A stretch of DNA of 64,000 nt. Source: Apus apus. Taxonomy: Eukaryota > Chordata > Aves > Apodiformes > Apodidae. The notes beneath the pieces are model-generated. The model was given only the letters and a program-made list of their open reading frames with translations, was not told the DNA's origin and searched no databases. Numbering within the stretch: the first letter of the stretch is position 1; each line of letters opens with the position of its first letter. This document shows positions 1 to 14,354 of this stretch, piece after piece. Location of the stretch: NCBI RefSeq assembly GCF_020740795.1, contig NC_067294.1, forward strand, positions 6,076,001-6,140,000, in the 5' to 3' direction. A program made the position numbers and the translations under genes.

Positions 1-1124
1 AACTCAACCTGGATGTTTGCAATGAGGATGCAGGCTATGTCAGCTGAGTGACAGTAGTCCTCCTGTGATTCTCTGTGGGGAATATACATGTTATCCTATG
101 GTTGGTAAAATTTGTTGGGAAGGAGTCCAAGAGCATCTTGGCATGAAGAGCTGGGTGAGGGACCATATGCCCCACTGGATGAAAGTGAGGAGCCCTGGTG
201 CTCAGCAGGACATGGACTGCCTGGCTTGGCTCTGCCCTGCAGCACCGCCCTGGCCACTGTGCCTCCTCCCTCACCTTTTTCTTGCCTTCTCATTCACCAC
301 AGACCAATATGAAGATCTTCTCATTCCCCTGCCCAGCACCCTGCTGGTCTTTCCCTTCTGGTGCCTGAAGGTGAGCACAGCGAGCAGCTTTCTGTTCTGC
401 CTGCAGCCTCTTTCCCTCTCTTCCCATCTGCCTGCCTTGTGCTGCTCCTTCCCGTCCCTCTCCCATGTTCGGAGGCAGCATAAGGACACAGAGGACCAAC
501 AATGAATGAGATGAAACCTGTCTACAGCAGCTCCCTCCTCTGCTGTATCCCAAGTGCCACGCAAACTGATGCAAAGCCAACTCCTGGTCTGGGGAGCTGA
601 AGGTTTCACTGGAGAAAAGATTAACCCCCAGGACAGGCGTGTTTGCCCAGGCTGGTCTCACTGCCATAACCTGTCCTTGTCATGGTGCTATCTCCTGCTC
701 CAGACTGTCTGCTAGAAACACATTTCTGAGAGCTCCTGTCATTGCAAAACCTTTGAGGAGTGGGGAGCTGTGCCTGGACACTGCTCACAGCACCTGTGAC
801 AGCCAGATACCAGGCTGGGAACATGATGTCCCTGTCACCCTAAGCCATATGGAGCATCTATTCATGACATAACCAACCTATCCCAGGCTGCCTGAGTCAT
901 AGCATCCATCCAAGGGACAACTTGGTCATTCCAAAACAGTCCCACAACATAAGGATATCAAGATACCTATGTTTGGCCATCTCTTTACAATCTTTCTCCT
1001 CGGTAGTGGAGGAGCATAAGAACCAAGGCAAGAACCAACCTGCTTCTTCTCCCACTTCCCAGCATCAGTGCACAGTTGTTCTTGGGCTGTTGCATTTAAT
1101 AACCCCCACTGGAGCCATCCATCC

Positions 1125-1285
1125 CCAATGGATCGAAACCTTGTTTGAAGCCAAGTACACTTTTGGCCTCTGCAATATCCTGTGGCAATGTGTTCCAGAA
1201 TTTAATTATGCCCTCTGTGTGGAGAAAAAGAGACTTCCTTTGGTTTGTTTCAAACCTGCTGCTTGTTCATTTCTGAGCTACAAAC
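1125..1285 (+). mobile_element. Ancient amniote CR1/L3-like repeat fragment
   Basis: The stretch with ATCCTGTGGCAATGTGTTCC, TATGCCCTCTGTGTGGAGAA and GTTTGTTTCAAACCTGCTGC resembles a repeat that is abundant in turtles and crocodilians, in which these segments occur in this order. It is strongly diverged and must be an old insertion. The family name is my recollection and has not been checked. Confidence 0.6.
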
Positions 1286-3828
1286 CTTCCTAACAGCCCT
1301 TGCAGCCTGCCCCTCCCTGGAGCTCCTTACAAGAATTTGGAAAGTCTCTCTGCTAGTAAACCAGTACCTGCCCCATTGCCAAGGGAAAAGTGTGGTTGAG
1401 AGAAAAATTGCTTGCTCAGCAAATCAGCTTGCAAATAGACAATGGAGCATCCGTGTTGCCAACCCGGTGTAAAAAGAAAAAAAAAAAAAGGACTGAGTGT
1501 ATTTAATCCTCTTATCCTTGCCATGGTACAGAAAAAAAGCCCATTACTGCTCGAGGTGCAGCTGCACTCGTACATTCCACACGTGGCAAAACCCAAGGTG
1601 AGGTGTGTGGAGCAGGGAATGCCATTTCTGTAGCATGGAGGTAGCTGGAACAATGGTCTAGGACTTGCCTTGGAGCAGTTGGCAGGAGTGTAGGATGCAA
1701 AATGCATTAGTTTCTAACAGATGTTTGATTCCAGGTGTTATGCCTCCTTTGAACTCTCCCTTCATACATGAATGCTGCTTGCTTGTTTGGAGGGCTGGGA
1801 GACCCACTGGTTTCTGAGAGCATTAGGATTTGAAATACATTTGTGGAGCAAGTTACAGCTAAGGGAAAGGCTCAGGAGAGGAGCAGATCCTGCTGCGGGC
1901 AGGGCACTTGAGCTGAAGTTTTGCAACATTATGAGCACTAGAGCACAAGTGGATGGGCAGAAGCAGAGAGACCAAAGCCCCTGGGTTAGAAACCTCTTGC
2001 CTGTTTGGCCCCTCGGGAACCCCAAGCACTTATCAGACAGGCGGATGTCCCTGAACTGTTCCCGATAAGGTGAGGTGTGCTGCATATGAGGAGATGATAA
2101 GGGTGCAAAATACCAAACCTGGTCATTTTGCCTCCCTGAATGTCGAGACAGCCCAGCCTTCCTCAGGAGCCTGATACAGCCTGTTTGCTTTCCGTCCTGA
2201 GGCTCTGATAACCTTCCAGCTCTCTCTAGCTGGCAGCCTGGAGAACCACAGCAACTCCCTATGCCTCCCGTGCCTGCTCTTGGCCCCCTCAGTGCTAGAG
2301 CAGAGGTTGCAGTGACTCCGTGCTGTCCTGCTGGGATCCTGGACACCCTGGGAGAAGTGGGTGCCCGTTGGCCACAGCCCTGCCTGCGCTGGCAAAGCAT
2401 CCCCAGCTCTGGCCACCACGCAGCCCGAGTTCTCACCCGTCCTGGAAACTCTCAGCCCTTTGTAGCAGCAAACCCAAGTGAGCACAGCTTTTTGAGGGAG
2501 TTTTGTCCAAAACAGCCCTTGCTGTGTGCCAGCTGATCTTTGCCCCTCTGGAGTGCTGCACACCACCGAGTCTGCCTTTAATTCCCCGGGAGGCTGATTA
2601 GCTGATAACTGCTCTTTGGAAGGACCATGTTGTCTCCAAGTGCCCAGGCCTCCCTCCCAGTATTTCACCTCTTTTTCTAGGTGCCACATAAACACAGCAA
2701 ATAATTCCTGCACACCCTGAACTGAGACTGGATTTGCTCTGGGATTTCAGTTCTTAGTTGGTTATCAGGCACTGGGTAGGGAACAAAGTTGCATTGCTGC
2801 CAATGTGCACAGGTTGATATTCGTGTTCCTGTGCAAAGCAGAGACAGTGGCTCTTGCTGCATGTCCCCAGCTCTGCTGCCCATCACGGAGGGGGACCAGG
2901 CAGGAAGCAAGATCTCACCTGCCCACACAGGGCAGCATCGTGGCTATGTGCATGGATCCCCAAGGCCATTTTGAGCTGATCATGGAAGTGGCTTGATGGA
3001 GCACACGAAGACCGAGCTTGGAGCGGTACCACCTCACCCTGGTTAGGGAGGTTGTCCACAGCCACAACCCAGCCTGCAACTGGCTGCCATCGCTGCTCCT
3101 GCAGCAGCACATCCACTGGCTCCAGCACAAGCATGCTCCCTGCAGGAATCCTGCCCCATGCAGACACCTGGAGCTCTTCTCTCTTGAGTTGCTCCTCACC
3201 TGCCTTGCTCAACACCGAAGCTCTTATGTTTGCTACCAGGAGCCCACCTGCCTGCACTGGCTGCAGCCTGCTGGAGTCTCCCAGCTGAGACCTGATGCAA
3301 ACTCTGTGCAAACACAGCTGAAGCTTTTCCTGGCTCCTTCAATAACATCCCATGCTAGGGCTGCCAGAAGGGAGGAAAAGGTAAAAGGCTCCTTTTGAAT
3401 CCTAAATCCCTCTCTTTAGGATAAGGCTGCTTCCAGCAGAAGTTACTGACACGCAAAAGCAGTTTCATGACTAAGCTTCTGCACCCTCCATGCCTTCCTC
3501 CATCCGTGCTGTACAGCCGGCTCCCTGAGTCATTTCAGCTTCCCACACCAGCGAGCAGCGTGCCTTACCTGTTGCAACAGGAGAGGGATCTCTCCTGAAG
3601 TTCACTGCCTCTCTGTCCTCGCCGCTGGAAATCCTCTCCCACAGCAGCACCTTGCCGGCTGCCAGGGGTCCATGGTGCTTGCAAATCAGAGGAGAAGGCT
3701 CAGAGAAATTCCTGCAAGAAGGGGTGTTGCTGGCTGAAACTCTGGCAGCACAGGTTGAGAACAGCGAGGGAGAAAGTTGCAGGAGGTGGAACTCCCTCGC
3801 TGAAGAGCCAGCCCTTCCGTGACGGACT

Positions 3829-3856
3829 GGAGGAGGAGGAGGAGGAGGAAGAGGAG
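3829..3856 (+). repeat. (GGA)n microsatellite
   Basis: A near-perfect GGA/GAA trinucleotide run of about 28 bases. Confidence 0.9.
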
Positions 3857-3891
3857 AGGCATCGCCCGCTCCCTTGCTGGAGCTGTGCACT

Positions 3892-3906
3892 TGTGTGTGT
3901 GTGTGT
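3892..3906 (+). repeat. (TG)n microsatellite
   Basis: A perfect TG dinucleotide run of 15 bases close to the GGA repeat. Confidence 0.9.
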
Positions 3907-4028
3907 CAGAGCTGGGCAAGGACCCAAGCCTTAGAGCCAAATCATCTCGGAGCTTTTTACTGTTAGATTAACCACTCTTGCCATGAAATCCAGGACCTCA
4001 ACAGCAAGGCAGGGGGGAAGGAGGAGTT

Positions 4029-4048
4029 GGGGGGGGGGGGGGGGGGGG
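4029..4048 (+). repeat. Twenty-base poly-G run
   Basis: An uninterrupted run of 20 G, flanked by further G-rich clusters at 4142-4165. It can form G-quadruplexes and is a likely site of sequencing or assembly length error. Confidence 0.95.
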
Positions 4049-7000
4049 AGGTGGAATAAGTCAGGTAAATCCCTCCAACACACCTGAAAAACCCAAAGAT
4101 TGTTTTTTACCTGGCTGCCAGGTAGGTGTTGCGAGGAGGGATGGGGAGAAGGGGGTGGGGGAAACCTGAATCTGCCCTCAGAGCAGCTGCGTGCGGAGAG
4201 GCACTTTGAAGGTTGTTGTTGTTTGTGTTGGGGGAGCCCCCAGAAACCCCAGGTGCTGCCAACAAGCCCCAGGGTGCTCGGCACTGCACAGGCAGAGGAT
4301 GAAAAGGTGGTCCCTGTCCTGAAAAGGCAGGAGCAGAGAACAGGGAGGGAGGCAGCAAGGAGAGGCGGCAGAGCCCAAACAATGTATCGGAGCTTTGGGG
4401 GATTTTTCTTGGCAAAGCAAGAGCAGGAAAGTTGGGGCTATACCATCCCAGCTCTGGGGGGGTTGTTCAGGGCTGGACCAAGGGGAAGAGACACAGACTC
4501 TTCTTTGGGTGCTCCTTGTTAATGTTGTCTAGATTATGGGAGCCTGTGGGTAGCTTCTGTTTGCTTTGTCCCAGTCCCCTTCCCTTCCTCCTTTCCCCCC
4601 CAGTCCTCAGAAAAAACTCATGTACCCCCTGAAGATTGCAGTGGGGTTCAGCAGATACAGGGGTAGGTCTTAATGTGGAGAAACCAACGTTCAGGTTAAG
4701 GTGAAGATTTTTTCCCCTTATGGTGTGTTTTGCAGATGGAATGACCAAAAAGCTTTTTGTAGAGTTTCAGGAAAATTAAGACAAGTAAAGAATATGAAAA
4801 CAGGACAATTGTAACTGAACAGTCTGATTAGGTGTCTACCTTCTCCTTTTGAGGCTTTGTGCAGGCAACAATGATGGAATTAAGCACAGGAGTGGGCAGA
4901 GGAGAGGGACAGGCCCCATTTGCATCCTGTTTGAGGAGGAGTGGTTGGTCCAGACTCACACCTCGCTACTCGCCAGCAAATCCCACAGGACAATGGGTTG
5001 TGAGTTCTCCAGCGTTCTGTACAGCTTTGACTTGAATTGTCTCAAACTCAACACTGTCAAATTAAACCACAGGACATCAATCAATGGAAAAATCCATGTG
5101 ATTTTGTGGTCCAAATCCAGAAAGATGTGAAGAGGTTGATCCATGATATATCGGCCTATTTGGGCTGATCAATGGAGGTGAGAGTGATGTGGTAAGTTCA
5201 CTAGCAAATGCAGTTTGGAGGGAATAAAAATTGTTCAGCAATTTAGGCTAAATACAGTGAACAGTTTGGACCAAGAATAAGTGGTGAAATTTGCATGGCA
5301 TGGTGAGACTGAAAGATCTGCCTGAGGTCACCCTGGGACAGTGCTGGGTTGGTAACTGAGGTTTCTTGCTGCTCATGTCAGGTGCTGTCCTCACAGTATC
5401 TTAACTCCACTTGGACAATGACTTTGATTTCAAGCTAATCATGGCCTTTCAGAAGTAGCTCTGAACTGATGAGAACAGGGCATAAATCCAGCTGCATTTA
5501 CATGTGCATCTTGTCAATTTTTCCAGCTGGTTTAGTCAGATGACTGTAAGGGCAACTTGCAGGGAAGTTTTGAGGATTATAAAAGTGACAGTAGAAGTAA
5601 CAATACCTTGCTATTGCAAATCAGCTCCTCCTCTTTAAGATGTCTCATGAGAGGAGGCCGGGTGATCAGTCAGTAGTGGCAATGGGAGGTGCATCGGGGA
5701 GGAATGAAAGGAAAAGTTCCTTCAAGTGGCTGCATTTCTTGCAGCCGTGGAAGGTGAGAAAATCAGGTATTGGTGGCTGGGTTTCTGTGGGGCTGAGGCA
5801 GGGCCCAGAACAATACTTGTATTATATTTAGACATACCAAGGTAGAAGTGAGCAAACCTCTGGCTTCAGGGCATCAGCTGATTGCTACAAGAACCAGCAT
5901 TTCCCTGTGCTTGCAGCGTTTCACAACTGGCCAAGTGCTTTGCTCCTGTCACCTGCATCTGGAGCAGTGGGTAACCCTGGAGACATAGGACTTAGGGACT
6001 TGGTCTCACCTAGTGTAGCAAGCTCTCAGTAAGAATGGCTGGAAATGCTGTTCTTCAGGAAAGTGAGAGATACCATGCCATCCACGAGACAGCTCTCCTT
6101 TTTTGCACTGTCTTCCAAGAGGTTACAGAGGGCCTCTTGCAGCCCCTTTGATTTGCTGATTAAATGCTGTTTGAGGATGCTGGTGGTCAGGAAAGAGCCA
6201 TGGACCAGGCAAGCCATGCAGAGTAGTTGGGTGTAAACTAAGGGTGTTTATTGCCCAGTCCCCTTACAAAACACTTACAAATGCCCAGCAAGTGCAAAAG
6301 TCACTGACAGCCTCATTGCCAGCAGATTGGTGACATGGAATCAGTCTTGTTTGCTGCAGAGGACTTAGTTTCAGTTCCCAGAGAAGACTTTGCTCCCTGT
6401 CTATGGTGCAGAGAAGCATTATATAAGCCCAACAGGTGTAGCTGGAAGAAAAATAGGCTTTTTGGGGACATGAGTGAAGCCTTTCTGTTTTTCCAAGTGT
6501 ACTAGATGGTGTCATAAGAAATATTGCCTTTCCTAATGGAATCATGGCATTGGGATGAGCAGCACTCTAGCTGTGGAGAAGGAACCTCAAAATCCTAAGA
6601 TTATTATCTTAATTGACTAGAACACTAAGATGGACTCTTGCCTTCCATACAAACACAAACACAACTCTTGGAGCCCATTTACATCAGTTACTATCCCAGT
6701 AATGCTGGAAGGAAAAGAAGCACAGGAGAACTTCTTCTGAGGTTCAGCTATTAATTCTTTATCAATGGTGGTTGAAAGCCCGGGACTGGGGAAAACTGGA
6801 ATTCTCTGCCTTCTCAACTCTCTTACTCAGCTTGAAGTCAGGTGGGGCTGGGAACCGTTGTGTTTGTCCCAAGGAGCAACTCCTGCTCCTTCAGAAAATG
6901 TAGAACTACCTGTGGCTGCAAGCAGAGAGGGCTGGCCTGGCTGCAGGAGCTGCACCAGAAGGAAAGAAAGAAGATGGAGCTGTTTGTGATGCCTGGGTTG

Positions 7001-9696
7001 GCCCTGAGTGCTGCTTGACACTGCTCAGACAGTCGATCAAGCAAGCCAACAAAGGCTCCATAGGCTGGTGTCAACGTTTCACACCGCCATGTCCTGCTGT
7101 CAGGATCTGTCCCCATCAGATGCAACGGGCCCTTTTCCAAGGTGCAGGGAATGTCAAAGCTCCATCCCTTGGCTGGCAAGGACACTCCTCTCTCCCTAAT
7201 CGCTGGGAGAGATTTCATTTCCTGGTTCCACCCAAGATCTCCATTTGATAAAGCCAAGATGTTCTGCTGTGGGTTAGCTGCACACAGAGTTTTGCAGAGC
7301 AGCAGCATGTTCAGGCTAGGGTGGGGAAATCACCATGGGCTTCTCTGGACTGACAAGAAACACTTATAGGGGCCTTGCTGCTAACGGCTATACCTACTCA
7401 TTGCCCTGAGGACCAAATCTGCCTGTCTCCTGAACACATGCCTGCAGGCCCATCTTCCAGCTCATCCTCTTGAAGATGTGCCCTTCCTGGCCTTGCTTAT
7501 GGCCAGCCTCCCCAGAGCAAGCTCTGCCTTGTGCATTTCCTCCATGGATCTGGAGGTCAGGGTGATGCTGTTGAGATGTGGTACTGGGGTGTTTCTCCAG
7601 GCCCTCAGAAGTATGTACCATGGTGCAACACCTTTGGTCACCCTTGCTGAGGGTCTGGCACTCTCTTAAGTGAGCTGGCCTGGCTCAGGATGGCCATGCT
7701 GTGGCTGTTGCAGTGAGGATGGGCAGCCAACCTCATGGTGGGTTCTTTCTGAGTGATCCCAGCTCCTATTGCTCTCCCACAGTGCTTGACCTGATTTATC
7801 AGGTCACCTCCCAATCAACAGTGAATGTCCATTCACTGGCGTGCCGGGATCTGATGACCCCAAGGCAGAGCCCAGGCAGACAGACAGTTATCTCCTGCAG
7901 GGACAAACAACTTTTGTTTCCCCTTTACAAAAAAGGAGAGCTGGCCTGTGGGTCTGGCCTTCAAGCCTCAGCATCTGCTGTGCTGCAGCGCTCTGTGGGT
8001 ATGTTTGCACGGGAGCGTGCAGGGACTTGCAAGGGAAGGGGCGATTATCTGCCTGGAACAACAGCAGCATTTTCCTCAACAAGCGGGAGCGTGTGTGCTG
8101 GGGGAGGGGAGGATCCAGCCTTGCACAGGAATCTGCTCCTCTGCCTGTTGTGTGTGCTGCAACCTCCTTGACCAGCGCTGGTGACCACCCTCCGTGAAGC
8201 TGCTCTGATGAGGATGGTTCCCGTGGAACTCAGCTGGGCACAGCACGTGGGGGGAGCGAGGTGGGTGCTGTCTGGGGAGGGAGACAGGCAGGTTGTGTCT
8301 CTCTCGTCTTGAAGCCTCCCAAGGGCACAGGGTGGATCCATCTCTCCTTTTGCAGCAGACCCTCGGAGTGGTACTCAGAAGCCCTGAACTTTATGCAAAC
8401 CTGATTCTCATTCTGACACTTGCCCAGATTTCCTTAAAGCAGCTCCAGGTTACCCTGCCCTGAGGTCCTAGATGAGTCCATTCATGGGTGGCTTGGACTC
8501 AGGCTGCCCATTATGCATAAGGCTGGTGCAATTTTAACAAATATGTGAAAAGCATTGGTCAGCCACTCCTAGTCTCCTCAGCATCCAGTGCAGGCTCCAC
8601 TAAGTGATCTTTGGCTTCTGAGGCTGGGCACTGGGTAGTCCCTGCCCTTACATGCACAGGAGGACAGCACCACAAAGCTCATGCTGGAAGCAGGTCACCC
8701 ACTCACTGTGTTGCACAGGGTTATTGTGTGGGACAGATCAAACACAATGGGTTACTGCGAGAGAAGGACACAAGGTTTTTGGCAGTGTTGGACTGGAATC
8801 AAAGTCTTTTCAGGCTCTTGGTGGGGTCATAACCACTGCTATGCCATGCTCTCCTCTTTGGCTTCCCCACCAAAGATGATGCACACTGATTCCTACAGGG
8901 CACTGCTGACAGGTCCCTTGTCCCTTTAAAAGAGATGAAGTCATCTGCTTCTGAAGCCATCTGGCACCAGGACAGAGTCAGAAGCTCAGCACAACAGAAG
9001 GCTGGGATGCCAGCCCACGGAGGGGATGTCATCGCTCTACAGACAGATGGGACCCTGATGGGACAGGGCTGTGCAAGACCCCAGGAGAAGGTTTGGTGTT
9101 GCAGGGAAGGCAACGAAGACCTCCCAACAGATTAGCTGGGTGTGCTGTGGCCCCACTTCCATGGTCCGTGCCGAATGGTGCCCCACTGGGAGGTGGGAGC
9201 CGTGCACTGTTCTCCTAGGAGGGCACAGCCTGGACCACAGCTCTTGTCATGCGATGAGCTAGGGAGTCAGCGTGCCTCCTCCTCCCCCTCCATCCGTCTG
9301 CACGGAGCAGGCATGAGCTCATCCCAAGCCAATGGGTCTCCACCAGGTGCCGGATGGCTGACCTCATCCCTGGCTGCGCTGGTGGTGACTGAATCCGGAG
9401 CCACGTGTGACTGCGGGCTCGGCGGGGCGGCCGTTGGAGCACGGGGAGAGGAGCCACCACATCCCTGAGAGGCCCAGGGAACTGGCCTCCAGCAAAACTG
9501 TCCTCCAGACCCAAGCAGGTGATTTCATCAGAGCATGCTGGGGGATGGGGTGAAGTCCTTGCCCGAGGGCCCAGGGAACAGCCTCCCACTCCCAGATCTG
9601 GCAGAAGGTTTCTTGCTCAGTTTCTGAGGTAGCACCACTGGCCTTACGTTCCCAGAGTGCCTACACTGCCAGTGCCTCTTGTAGGCCACTTAAGAG

Positions 9697-9724
9697 GCTC
9701 CTTAACCCTTCTAGGTTAAGGAGC
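9697..9724. repeat. Perfect 11-base inverted repeat with 6-base loop
   Basis: Left arm GCTCCTTAACC at 9697-9707, loop of six bases, right arm GGTTAAGGAGC at 9714-9724. It would form a stable hairpin in DNA or RNA of either strand. No gene is assigned around it. Confidence 0.8.
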
Positions 9725-12700
9725 TGGTGCTTTTCACAGGACTTCACTGGGTCATGGTATTATCCACCAGGAATGCCCCAGGCTACTCTGAGTCTTTCTG
9801 AAGTTCCCTCACTGGAGCCCTTTCTCCCCACCATACACTGCAAGGCATGGTGGCTTCCAGCCAAGGCAGGACCCTCTCAAGTCTCCCCTCATGGCCTTCA
9901 GGAAGGACCTCAAACCATGGTGGATGGATGAATGCAGACATGTCTTTCCATCACCCTGCCTGAGAAACCAAGCTTCAGCGTGGTGTTTGTGCAGGAAAAA
10001 GGGGTTGGTGGGGGTGGCAGTGAAGAAATGTGGATGGGGGAACACTGGAAATGGTTGGCTCTTTACTGGGGGTGGGGAAAGAGAACAATGATGTAATTTA
10101 TCTGAAGGGCAGAGAAGAAATGAGAAGTTAAATTACAGCTCAAATAAGTTCAGGTGTCTGTCCAGGGGGGATGGTGGCTCCAGAAGATGCCCCTCTCCCC
10201 TCACTGGCCCCACACAACTAGCTGAGACTGGTGTTTAACTTTTAGTCCCCTGCACTGGGTCACACGCTGGGGACTGCAGAGGCACGGGGAGGTCAGGCAG
10301 GGGCAGAGCAGGGACAGCCTGATCTCTTGCTTCTCTCCGAGGTCTCTGTTTTACCCAGCTCAAGCAGAAACCTTCAAAGTGAGGTTAATTTTCAAGTAGG
10401 GAAATAACTTGTGCTTGTTCTGGTCTGGCCTGAAAAATCCTGGACCACTAACTCTTTTCCCTAGGAAAGACCACTCCTCTCCTGCTTTTTCTTGCTTTGG
10501 AAAAAAACAACAAACCTGTTCTACTGCAGCCCAGATCCTTCGTAGCCTCTTTTGCTTTCCATGCTCTGTAAATGTTTCTCTATTTGCCAGTTGCCTCAAC
10601 TCCGTATTTCTCTGCTTCCCTTTCAGATCCTCACTGTCTACCCCTTCTCCTTCAACTTGGTGCCCGGTCATGCCTGGTGGAGAAGCCAGTCTGGAACTTC
10701 CTTGCTCCAAGGGCATTATAAAGAGCTGCCATTAAGCAATGGAGCCTTGTACCAGGAACACAATCCATGTGATGATTATCTCAATACCATCCTCACTGAA
10801 CCAGGGCAGTCTGAGCCAAAAGAAAAATTTAGAGCTAAACAGATCTTGTTTACAGGAAGCCAGAGCACACTGTCTGGGCTTGTACCAGTGCAGCAGGAGA
10901 TGTTGCTAGTGTCTCAGACTGCAAGATATTGATGGATGGTGTGTGCCTGAGATTTCCCAGGAACGTTGTAGAAGCAATTTCCCTAATTTCTGAAGTGTCT
11001 TGTACAGCAGCCCAAGGGGGAAAGTGTTTGCTTTGGCTGAACTGGACAATCAAGCACGGGTCATCAGCTTTATTGACTGTTATGTTTGGCCATGATCACC
11101 ACAGGCTTTGCAGCACCCTTTGTGTGGTGGTAGGGAGACAGGCAGGGTCTCGGAGACATTGTTAAGGGCCACCAACAGACACAGCACAAATCTCCACAAA
11201 TGTGTACTACTGAACCAATCCTCTGTCCAAACTGCCATTGATTTCTCAGAGGATATCAAGGGGGAGAAGGCAAACTTGTCTCCCAACAATGAAGCTTCTT
11301 TTTTTGGGTTATTATTACCTTCCTTCTGGGTGTACAAAACCATGGTCCTACTGTTAAAAGGCTGGTGGACGGACTGCTCTACAGAAACGGGTAAAGAGCC
11401 TCTTCTCCAAGGCTTGTCCTGCTCTGGGACAAGGCAACAGACAACTGGGAGAGAAAGTCAAAATGGCTGACTGCTATCCAGATGTGAGGGAGGGCTTGCC
11501 CACCTCTGGCGGGGAGTGTTTTGCAACAGGAGCAGCTTTCCTCAGCCCTCGGCACACAGCTGGGGGTGGTTGTTGCACCCACAAACAGGATGGTCCAGTT
11601 CCCGTGGAGGCAGAAGATCTGTTTGGCCAGTTTGATGAGTCAGAGAACATTTGCCAAGACCTTTTTGTGTCAGGAAATGCATTTTGATGAAATCAGGAAG
11701 AAGTGTTTTTTTAAAAAAAGAGTAACAAGTGAGAGAAATGTGGATGGTGGGGACATTTCCCCAACCCAAGCAGCAAACCTTAGTGCTGCAGGACACCATC
11801 CAGCCCAGGATGCTTCTTTCAAGTGAGCCATGTTTGCTGACTGCCCATGGAGTTACAGGTAAAACTTTGTCCATCTTTCTTTGAAACATTTTGCCCAAGC
11901 ACTTGGAGAAATATCCGAGTCCTTTGGACTTTTGCTGCTGTTTTTTATCAGTCCCAGGCTTCTCCCCATTATTTCATTATCCCCAGGGTTAAGGAAATCT
12001 GTAGGGCTAAAATTCTTCTTGGTAAAACATGATGAGAGCAGGAGACCTTTAGGTGCTGACCCGGGTTTCTTCATTTTCTGCTATGACAGGGCTCTCCACC
12101 ATTCATGTTGGGTTGGGGCTTTTGCTCTGAAGCAGCTCTGAGCCTCCACCCTTCCCTCCTCCCCCTGGCTCATGCAGTTGGGGCATAGCGTGAGCAAGAA
12201 GAAGGGTCGACCTTCATTAGGATGAATTTGAGAGGCAGTCTGCCAGAAAGATAAACAGAAAAAGGGCTGGGTGAGAGGTGTGGAGAATCCTTAAAGCTGA
12301 GGGGCTTTGCATTAATTATCATACTAAGTGTTTGAACAGCCAAAATACCCGTCTCCGTTTTCATGTACGTTTCACTTTTTTTAAAAAAAAGAAAACCAAA
12401 AATCCTGCTTAATTGCTCCACCTAATTCATTAAAGGATTATAGTAAAGACTAAAGGAAAAAAAGTGAAGTATGATGGGTGGTTCTGGCACCCTGCTCCAA
12501 CCCACCTGTGAGTGTTCTGGAGGCAGCACAGGGCATGAACGTGACTCCTCCGCCCGGCTCCTTTGCTTCTGCTCTGCTCCCAGCACAGCCTGGTGAACCC
12601 TGTGCCCAGGAGCTTGAGCAACCTCGGCCACTGGGATCGATGGGTATCAGGAGCACAGCCCCAGGCTCTCCTCCTTGCTCAGCTGACTCAGGTCCTCCTC

Positions 12701-14354
12701 TGCTTTGACAGCACTGGGTCCTTTGGAGGAGGCTTTTCTGAGACCTCATGACACTCTCCAACCTTTTTGCCTGGTGGCACGTTTCACAGATGCTTCTGAC
12801 CTCTTGGCAGCACCTAGTACCAAGCTGTCCCATAAGCCAGTGTTTTCTTTGTTTTTTATAACAGAGCTGAATGCTGCAGCAGGAGGCAATGCTGATTTTT
12901 GCAAAATGTCCTCTCTCTTAATTTGTAGTGAGCTTTAAAAGTTAACCTGTGGGGCTGGTTTATCTCGGGGGCCCATTTTCATTTGAGTTCCTGAAGTTTA
13001 GAGGTCAGGCTGATGTATGCCATGCTGGTGTGGGTCTGCCTGCATTGCCTCTGGGAAGGGGCTGTGCTGGCAGAGAAAGGGTTAAGGGAAATGGTGTTGG
13101 GGGCTGGTACAGGTGGGAGTTTGCTGCCTGATAGAGGGGTGGCCTGGCAGGAGGTTATTAAGGTCAAGGTCATGAGAGGAGATTGCCCATCACTTCTCTG
13201 AGAGTGCTTTGGTAAGACCAAAGCTAGGCTGGAGTAGTATCTTTGGAGCAGAAGAAGAAGGGTAAGTCCCCCTCAGTGGGATGATCTGTCCTGAGGAGTG
13301 GAGGAAAGTGCTGCTGTGAGCAAGGGGCACAGGGGATAGGGGAATGGAGCTCTGCAGCTGGAGCATGTGTGTGAAACCAGCTTGAAGCTATTACCTTGTC
13401 CTGGGGAAGGCTGCTGGCTGAACAGCCCTGAGGTACTGTGTTTGAAGGTGAGGTATTTGGGATGCTCTCGTAGGGCCTCTGAAATCAGATCACACCCCAC
13501 TGAGCAATTTGTTTGCTGACAAGGGGGGTGGCTGGCTTCTGTCCTGCTCCTCATGGCTTGGCAAAGGGCTTGGCTGTGGGGAGTGAGCCTGTGCACGAGG
13601 AGGCCAGGACAACATGGTGTCCTCAGTGTGGGCTTCCCAGAGTACCTCACCTCCCCAAATCAAGTTCCTGCAGGACCTGAGGTCACCATTTTAATGATGC
13701 CTCTTCCCACCTGCCAGCATGCCCTGAGCCAAGATGGGCTGGGGACAGGGAGTGAGGTATTGCAACCTGTTCCCTCCAGCAATGCCTGCTCACACCGTGG
13801 CTCCTGAGTAATAGCAGGGGCTATCAGGGTTTGCCTTGAAAGGGGAGCAAAGCAGCTGCTGCTCTGGGGTGCCCTCAAATCAATGTGCAACATCTGGAGC
13901 TGCTGGCTAAGCTCAGGCAAGGCTGAGAACCTGGGCAGGGCTCAGCCCCTCTGCAGAGCATCCCAGGTTCAGCCGACTAGCTCAGCTTTCACTCCCTTCT
14001 TCCCTTTTTTGTCCCTCTCTGATCTTATCTCTGCCCGCAGGTGGTAGCAGGCGCCTCGCAAAACAGTCAGGTTGGAGCTACAGACCTGTCTGTGTGTGTG
14101 TGAGGGGGGGACCAGCAAAACATCCTTGAAACAAAGTCCCTTTTCAGAGGCTGGGCTCTTGGCAGGAATAATCAGTCCTACCTGGGCGGCTCAGCCTGGC
14201 AGCAGCTCAGCCTAATCCTGCCCAAGTTGGGGCAAAGCTGTGGGTTGCTCAGCTGTGGGGTGACATGAGATACTTCTGCAGCCTGTTGAGGAGCTCCTGC
14301 AGCTTGTTGCAGCTTTGGAGGGGGCTGGAAGGAAAGGGCAGGTGATGTGTTTGC

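Noticed and set aside
1762-2436. A 224-codon minus-strand open frame
   Set aside because: Repetitive Ser/Gly/Arg/Leu-rich translation, no domain, no splice or promoter context. Lengths like this arise by chance in GC-moderate vertebrate DNA.
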